Origin: Candidatus Dormiibacterota bacterium
Lineage (GTDB): Bacteria; Chloroflexota; Dormibacteria; Dormibacterales; Dormibacteraceae
Direction of reading: 5' to 3'
Assembly (NCBI GenBank): GCA_003151665.1
Contig: PLYD01000093.1
Span: 23,500 to 33,137, forward strand
Length of the DNA: 9,638 nt
The translations under genes were made by a program, and so were the position numbers. This document shows, piece by piece, positions 5,639 through 9,638 of the stretch (within the stretch, counting starts at the first letter, position 1; each line of letters starts with the position of its first letter). Under the pieces are notes generated by a model, which did no database searches, had not been told where the DNA came from, and was given only the letters and a program-made list of their open reading frames with translations.

Positions 5639-6877
5639 TTAGTTAATCGCCTTCGGAGCCGAAGGCAACCTGGTCGTCAACAGTGCCGCGATCAAGGAGA
5701 TCCCTGCTCCGGTGAACAGCACTGTGTTGAGCCCCTGGCGGACCAAAACCGCCCCGACCACGGCGCCCGCCACAGATGAGAAGTAGATAGGCAGCAAGAC
5801 CAGATTGAGAGTGGTGGCTCGACGCTCTTCGGGGACGGAGGTGGCAAGAAGAGCGAACACCATCGAGATCGCCGTAGCGGTCGCGGCTCCCAATGCAACT
5901 GCGCCGACCGTCAGCCACACCAGGCTAGGCGCCAACGCAAGGCCCCCGAGGCTGGCCGCAGCAAGCACGCAGGCCCCCGCCAGTAGCGGACGAAAGCCAT
6001 AGCGGTCGCCGGCAGCGCCGGCAAGCGGTGACAGAAGCGCACCCAGGAGGGCCGATGCGCCGAAGACGATGCCGATCTGGCCGGCGGCGCCGGCTGTACC
6101 CCCGATGAGTCGGATCACGAGAAGGGGCAGGAAAGGGTTGGCAATCTGCTGCGCGAAGTAGGCCAGGCCGAAAACGCCGAACACGATCAACGTGGTGCGT
6201 CCTGTCAGAGCCGTCCGCAGCGCACCGAGGGCGAGGCTCACAGCAGAGCCCGCGGGCGCGGGCGGGCGCGGCCCTTCCCTCGCGAACGCGAGCAGGATCA
6301 CGCCGGCGGTCAGCGACATCGCGGCGTCGAGAGCGAACAAGCTGTGCAGGTCGAGAACGCGGTGGTCGACGAGCCAGCCCCCCACGGTCGGGCCGAGCGC
6401 GAAGCCGAGTGAGGGGCTGACGCCAAACAGGGAGATGGCGAAACCAACCCGACCCTTCGGCGTGACCGCGCGCAGGGCGGTGAGCATCACTCCTGTGTTG
6501 CCGAGCTGGAATCCGACGAGCAACAGCCCGAAGGCCGCCTCCCATCGGTTCTGTGCGAACCAGAGCACAGCGAAGACCACCATCTCGACGAAAGCGCTGC
6601 GCGCGATGATCGGGATGCGGCCGTAACGCTCCGCCCACACACCCCAGAACGGGACCAAAGGCAGGCCGAACAGGAAAAATGCGGCGTTCAGGTACCCGGT
6701 CCAGGCGGGCACCTCCGCGGGCGGCACCTGCACCGTCGCGAGGTAAAGGGGCAGGAACCGGAAAACGTGCGACACCGTGAAGGCCTCGACCGTCGAAGTG
6801 ATCCCAAAGATCACAAGCAGGGTGATCCACCCCGACGCCCTTCGGGACGATGTTGCCAAGGCCTGATCCGCCGACAT
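5639..6877 (-). CDS. Major facilitator superfamily exporter, DHA1-like
   Basis: A 412-residue membrane transporter with about twelve hydrophobic segments in two halves. Loop 2-3 has motif A as GVWAERYGRIP (79-89), and the second half repeats it as GAAGDRYGFRP (287-297). Segment 5 has ALGPTVGGWLV (160-170), a motif C-like GPxxGG signature of drug:proton antiporters. Export of a small molecule or drug is therefore likely, but the substrate is unknown. The ATG start has no Shine-Dalgarno; instead TATAGT lies 8 nt upstream, compatible with a leaderless message. It is divergent from the second MFS gene across 108 nt that contain a perfect operator-like inverted repeat. A long same-strand frame inside it is an overlapping artefact. 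Confidence 0.9.
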   Translation of the reverse strand: MSADQALATSSRRASGWITLLVIFGITSTVEAFTVSHVFRFLPLYLATVQVPPAEVPAWTGYLNAAFFLFGLPLVPFWGVWAERYGRIPIIARSAFVEMVVFAVLWFAQNRWEAAFGLLLVGFQLGNTGVMLTALRAVTPKGRVGFAISLFGVSPSLGFALGPTVGGWLVDHRVLDLHSLFALDAAMSLTAGVILLAFAREGPRPPAPAGSAVSLALGALRTALTGRTTLIVFGVFGLAYFAQQIANPFLPLLVIRLIGGTAGAAGQIGIVFGASALLGALLSPLAGAAGDRYGFRPLLAGACVLAAASLGGLALAPSLVWLTVGAVALGAATATAISMVFALLATSVPEERRATTLNLVLLPIYFSSVAGAVVGAVLVRQGLNTVLFTGAGISLIAALLTTRLPSAPKAIN

Positions 6878-6985
6878 GTCAGCGGACTATAGGCAAGCTG
6901 CTGAGGGAATTGCGCGTCACAACTCCGATTCGCACGGGGTCTGGCGCAACGTCGACGGGGTCGACACAGCTAACTTTGGGGCTCA
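6878..6985. promoter_or_regulatory. Divergent promoter region between the two MFS genes
   Basis: 108 nt serving both transporters. The minus-strand box TATAGT at 6891-6886 is 8 nt before the leftward ATG. The plus-strand box TAACTT at 6971-6976 is 9 nt before the rightward ATG. Convincing -35 hexamers were not found. GTCGAC (6951-6956) and GTCGAC (6960-6965), separated by GGG, form a 15-bp perfect inverted repeat just upstream of the rightward box, where a bound repressor would block the promoter. No regulator gene lies next to the pair. Confidence 0.5.
6951..6965. repeat. Perfect inverted repeat GTCGAC-GGG-GTCGAC
   Basis: Two self-complementary GTCGAC hexamers separated by GGG, so the site is both a direct and an inverted repeat. 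It lies 5 nt upstream of the TAACTT box and 20 nt before the start of the rightward MFS gene. Its size and position fit a dimeric repressor operator (TetR- or MarR-like, inferred). Confidence 0.45.
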
Positions 6986-8272
6986 ATGCTCGGCGGTAAC
7001 CGCCTCTGGCGGCATACAGATTTCCTGAAATTGTGGGCGGGCCAGACCATCAGCGTGGTTGGCAGCGAGGTGACGAACATCGCTTTGCCCACCATCGCCA
7101 TCCTGCAGCTGCACGCAACAGCGGCCGAGGTCGGTTTGCTCGCAGCGACGCAGCAGGTTGCCTTTCCAGTTCTCGCGCTGTTCGCGGGAGTGTTCGCCGA
7201 TCGACTTCGGCGGCGGCCGATGATGATCGTGGCGGATGCCATGCGGGCGCTCGCCATTCTGTCGGTACCCGTCGCGGCGGCTTTCGGCGTGCTTTCCATC
7301 GTGCAGCTCTATGTCGTGGCAATCGTCCTCGGCGTGGGCACTGTCATCTTTGACATTGCGTACCTGGCATACGTGCCGGGCCTTGTCAGCAGGGCTGACA
7401 TCCTCGAGGCGAACACCAAGCTCGAGGTCACCTTCTCCGGTTCGCGGCTGATCGGACCAAGCCTTGGAGGCTTGCTGATTCAGGTTATTGGCGCCGCTCA
7501 AGCCATGTTGGCGGACGCGTTCTCATTCGTCGTCTCGGTCGTCAGCATCATCTGGATCCGGCAACCTGAGGACTCGCCACGCCATCCGACGGCACCTCAA
7601 ACCGGCGTGTTTGCCGAGATCCGCGAAGGCCTCAGGTTGGTGCTGCACGATCCGATCCTGCGGGCCCTCCTCATCATGCTGACCATCGGCGGCATCGGAT
7701 TCCACCTTCAGGACCCAGCTCTGTTCCTGTTCGCCTATCGCAACGTGCATCTGAGTCCGGGCCTCTTCGGCCTGGTTTTTGGTGCTGGAGGGGCAGGGGC
7801 TGTAGTCGGCGCGATGGTCGTGGGAACGGTCGTACGCAAGGTCGGTGTCGGTAATTCCCTGGCCCTCTCCAACGTGCTCCTCGGGCTGGCCTTTCTTGCC
7901 TGGCCGCTCGCGCTCCTCGGCGCCCCAGTTCTGGTTCTCGGAGGCTTGATGTTCTTTGGCGGGATCTTCGACTCGATCTACAACGTGAGCCAGGTCAGCC
8001 TCCGCCAGGCCGTGACACCGAGCCGGCTGCAAGGGCGCATGACGGCCACTATGCGCACTGTGTTCTGGGGCGTCCGGCCCATCTCCAATCTGGCCGGTGG
8101 AGTGATGGCCGGAGCTCTCGGAGCGCCCGCGACGATCGTCATCGGCAGCCTCATCGGAATGACCGCCACGATTGCGGTGCTGGCCGGCCCGCTTGGCCGG
8201 GTTCGCCAGCATGAAGATCTCGCGCAGATAACCGAGAGCCCCGACGCCGGGGTCCACGGGCCGGAGATATAG
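6986..8272 (+). CDS. Major facilitator superfamily exporter, DHA3 (EntS/MefA-like)
   Basis: A 428-residue membrane protein with about twelve hydrophobic segments. Motif A reads AGVFADRLRRRP (67-78). The stretch from YVPGLVSRADILEANTKLE (129-147) to GSRLIGPSLGG (152-162) is highly characteristic of the EntS/MefA-type MFS_3 family, which exports siderophores, macrolides and similar molecules. The second-half loop contains YNVSQVSLRQAVTPSRLQGRM, another family hallmark. The cargo here is unknown. The ATG start is preceded by a weak GGGG and by a TAACTT box 9 nt away. The C-terminal 25 residues are hydrophilic. It is divergent from the DHA1-like exporter, which suggests co-regulation rather than a shared pump complex, and is followed by the aldo/keto reductase after 92 nt on the same strand. 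Confidence 0.92.
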   Translation: MLGGNRLWRHTDFLKLWAGQTISVVGSEVTNIALPTIAILQLHATAAEVGLLAATQQVAFPVLALFAGVFADRLRRRPMMIVADAMRALAILSVPVAAAFGVLSIVQLYVVAIVLGVGTVIFDIAYLAYVPGLVSRADILEANTKLEVTFSGSRLIGPSLGGLLIQVIGAAQAMLADAFSFVVSVVSIIWIRQPEDSPRHPTAPQTGVFAEIREGLRLVLHDPILRALLIMLTIGGIGFHLQDPALFLFAYRNVHLSPGLFGLVFGAGGAGAVVGAMVVGTVVRKVGVGNSLALSNVLLGLAFLAWPLALLGAPVLVLGGLMFFGGIFDSIYNVSQVSLRQAVTPSRLQGRMTATMRTVFWGVRPISNLAGGVMAGALGAPATIVIGSLIGMTATIAVLAGPLGRVRQHEDLAQITESPDAGVHGPEI

Positions 8273-8298
8273 CAGGCCTCTCCCTTAAACGCCGACTT

Positions 8299-8319
8299 GC
8301 TCGGGCGCATAGACCGAGC
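8299..8319 (+). terminator. Weak stem-loop after the DHA3-like MFS gene
   Basis: GCTCGG (8299-8304) and CCGAGC (8314-8319) can form a 6-bp stem with a 9-nt loop, 27 nt past the MFS stop and 46 nt before the aldo/keto reductase start. No T-run follows. It may reduce read-through or be chance. Confidence 0.25.
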
Positions 8320-8364
8320 TGTGCTTGGCGCTGTCCTAGATCTCGATCCGGCATCATCTTCGTC

Positions 8365-9126
8365 GTGAAGTTCGTGAGGCTTGGCGACATCGACGTGACT
8401 CGGATCGGCTTGGGTACCAACCGGCTGACGAAAACGCCGGACCACGTAGCTTTCGTTAGAGCGGCGGTCGCCGCCGGCGTGCAGATGATCGACACCGCCC
8501 ACTCATACCAAGGCGGACAAAGCGAGGAAACGATCGGCCAGGCTCTGTCACCCTTTCCCGAAGGGTGCGTCGTGGCAACGAAGGGCGGTAACAGTGGTGG
8601 CGGCCGTCCAGAGGTGCTGCGCGCGGAGCTCGACGAAAGCCTGCAGCGGCTCACGACCGACAGCATCTCCCTCTACTACCTGCACCGCGTCGACCCAGAG
8701 ATTCCAATCGAGGAAAGCCTCGGCTTGATCAAGGAGTACCGGGACCAGGGGAAAGTCCGCCACGTCGGCATCTCCCAGGTCGACATCGGCCAGATCAAGC
8801 GTGCCCGGGAAGTAGTTCCGATCACCGCAGTCCAGAACCACTACAACCTTTCAGAGCGCAAGTACGAGGATGTCGTCGATTACTGCGCTGCCGAGGGAAT
8901 TGTCTTCGTACCGTTCTTTCCACTGCGCGGAGACGGTGGCCCCGCGCTCACCGAGATCGCCGAGAGGCATGGAGTGACAACGCGACAGATCACGCTGGCG
9001 TGGCTTCTTCGGCGGTCGCCGGCGATGCTGCCGATTCCCGGCACGTTGTCGCTCGATCACGTCAAGGAGAACCTGGCGGCGCTGGAGATCGAGCTGACCG
9101 ATGCGGAGTTCGAAGCCCTCCGCTAG
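8365..9126 (+). CDS. Aldo/keto reductase family oxidoreductase
   Basis: A 253-residue NADPH-dependent (family inference) oxidoreductase with a TIM-barrel fold. The catalytic tetrad is complete: Asp43 and Tyr48 (MIDTAHSY), Lys73 (VVATKGG) and His107 (YYLHRVDP). QNHYNL (157-162) lines the barrel. The cofactor region is IPGTLSLDHVKENLAA (224-239), which usually contacts the 2'-phosphate and adenine. The short loop RGDGGPALTEIAERHGV replaces longer loops of other members, so the protein is shorter than the usual 280-320 residues but not evidently broken. The carbonyl substrate is unknown. The GTG start agrees with the expected MKFVRLG opening and has no Shine-Dalgarno. It follows the MFS exporter by 92 nt and could be co-transcribed. 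Confidence 0.9.
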   Translation: MKFVRLGDIDVTRIGLGTNRLTKTPDHVAFVRAAVAAGVQMIDTAHSYQGGQSEETIGQALSPFPEGCVVATKGGNSGGGRPEVLRAELDESLQRLTTDSISLYYLHRVDPEIPIEESLGLIKEYRDQGKVRHVGISQVDIGQIKRAREVVPITAVQNHYNLSERKYEDVVDYCAAEGIVFVPFFPLRGDGGPALTEIAERHGVTTRQITLAWLLRRSPAMLPIPGTLSLDHVKENLAALEIELTDAEFEALR

Positions 9127-9383
9127 CGCGATTTGCGACCCGTCTCTACCGGTTCGGGCACCACAGCTTGTGTTGATTTCGCTGGCCGCACGACCAGCAA
9201 ACTTCATGATCCGCGCCGCTGGTCAAACGTCCACGATTCAATACAAAAAGAATCGAAATCGCCACGGCTGCGCCTAATACTGCTTCGAGCATTCCTACAC
9301 ATTGAACGGCACTCAGGGCCTAAATGTTTCGTTCCCCCTGGTCGCGAGCCTGATTCGGACTTACCGGACTATTCTTCGGCCTC
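9127..9383. other. Gene-free stretch with alternative stem-loops and a promoter-like end
   Basis: 257 nt without a credible gene, more AT-rich than the flanks from about 9225. GCTGG/CCAGC (9181-9185, 9194-9198) and GACCAGC/GCTGGTC (9192-9198, 9218-9224) are mutually exclusive stems. CGATTC/GAATCG (9234-9239, 9250-9255) is a third. Any of these could end the aldo/keto reductase message, although no T-run follows. TATTCT at 9370-9375, 8 nt before the next ATG, is a possible -10 box of a leaderless gene. An 84-codon frame from a TTG at 9133 crosses the region but has no recognisable protein character. Confidence 0.4.
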
Positions 9384-9638
9384 ATGATCGTCGTGACAGG
9401 TTCGACGGGCCGCGTCAGAGGTCTTGTGGTCCATAGAGTCCTGCAGCAACGCCAACCGATGCGACTCCTCGTTCGCGATCCAAATCGCGCACCGCAGATC
9501 GATGGAGCAGATGTAGAAGTTGCCGACTATGGCAACCGCGGGCTTACTTCGAGGTCAACTGGCCAACTCGAAGCGAGTGGCTGGCAATTCCGATAGCAAA
9601 AGCGAAACCAGCTCCCGATCCCATTGCTGGCCCGCGCC
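9384..9638 (+). pseudogene. Degraded NmrA-like NAD(P)-binding protein, 5' part
   Basis: The first 50 codons read as the N-terminus of an NmrA/SDR-type NAD(P)H-binding protein: MIVVTGSTGRVRGLVVHRVL, then MRLLVRDPNRAPQIDGADVEVADYGNR. Two things are wrong. The dinucleotide motif GxxGxxG has Arg13 (AGA) in place of the third Gly, one transition from GGA. After codon 52 the frame loses family character and stops at TAG 9594-9596. Removing one G from the GGG at 9540-9542 gives RGLLRGQLANSKRV, which aligns with the usual D-R-x-S-L-x-x-A-L-x-x-x-x-R-V continuation and stays open to the window edge. A +1 frameshift pseudogene is the simplest reading; a sequencing error or a truncated 70-residue protein are alternatives. 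TATTCT 8 nt upstream may be its promoter box. Confidence 0.5.

Noticed and set aside
5925..6830. 301-codon minus-strand frame inside the DHA1-like MFS gene
   Set aside because: Same strand, shifted frame; very Arg/Pro-rich, no hydrophobic segments, a GC-rich shadow of a clear transporter.
7523..8257. 244-codon minus-strand frame opposite the DHA3-like MFS gene
   Set aside because: Antisense shadow, rich in His/Asp/Gln with no domain; the plus-strand MFS reading is unambiguous.
9133..9387. 84-codon plus-strand frame whose TGA overlaps the ATG of the NmrA-like gene
   Set aside because: It needs a TTG start, has no family features and crosses stem-loops and promoter-like sequence; the ATGA overlap is probably chance.
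1..9638. CRISPR array, insertion sequence or phage module
   Set aside because: No regularly spaced repeats, no transposase, integrase or recombinase, and no terminal inverted repeats with target duplications were seen.

Overview
The window looks like chromosomal DNA from a GC-rich, free-living bacterium. GTG starts are frequent, and several starts have a -10-like TANNNT box only 6-8 nt upstream, the geometry of leaderless mRNAs. ModA has a lipoprotein signal. Together these suggest a Gram-positive-type Terrabacteria lineage (Actinobacteriota, Chloroflexota or Dormibacterota). This is inference from style only: there is no rRNA or other phylogenetic marker here.

Left third (1-3358, minus strand): a compact molybdate uptake operon, read right to left. 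It holds a one-component regulator (excisionase/MerR-type HTH fused to one TOBE/molbindin domain), ModA (lipoprotein binding protein), ModB (permease), ModC (ATPase with C-terminal TOBE domain) and a stand-alone 67-residue Mop/molbindin with a very strong Shine-Dalgarno. Gaps are 12 nt, 7 nt, a 4-nt overlap and 48 nt. The likely logic is capture by ModA, import by ModBC, intracellular buffering by Mop and feedback by the HTH-TOBE protein. At the extreme left edge, minus-strand bases 1-48 may be the start of another gene that resembles a GNAT acetyltransferase N-terminus.

Middle (3359-5421): an AT-rich divergent control region (about 3359-3506) separates the mod operon from a plus-strand class III (CaiB/FRC-type) CoA-transferase. 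It carries a symmetric set of TAGCAAATA/TATTTGCTA and TGCTAAAGCA elements that look like regulator operators. The CoA-transferase converges, with a 10-nt gap, on a minus-strand cupin. Upstream of the cupin is an ABM-type dimeric alpha/beta-barrel protein, with a 9-bp hairpin between the two.

Right half (5422-8272): a 217-nt gene-free stretch rich in hairpins, then two divergently transcribed major facilitator exporters: a DHA1-like protein on minus and an EntS/MefA-like DHA3 protein on plus. Their 108-nt intergenic region contains the perfect inverted repeat GTCGAC-GGG-GTCGAC.

Right end (8273-9638): a plus-strand aldo/keto reductase with an intact catalytic tetrad, a 257-nt gene-free stretch with alternative stem-loops, and the beginning of an NmrA-like NAD(P)-binding protein that appears degraded (altered glycine motif, probable frameshift, early stop).

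No CRISPR array, tRNA, rRNA, transposase or phage gene is visible. The most notable unit is the self-contained mod operon with an HTH-TOBE regulator in place of classical ModE and a symmetric operator-like region in front of it.
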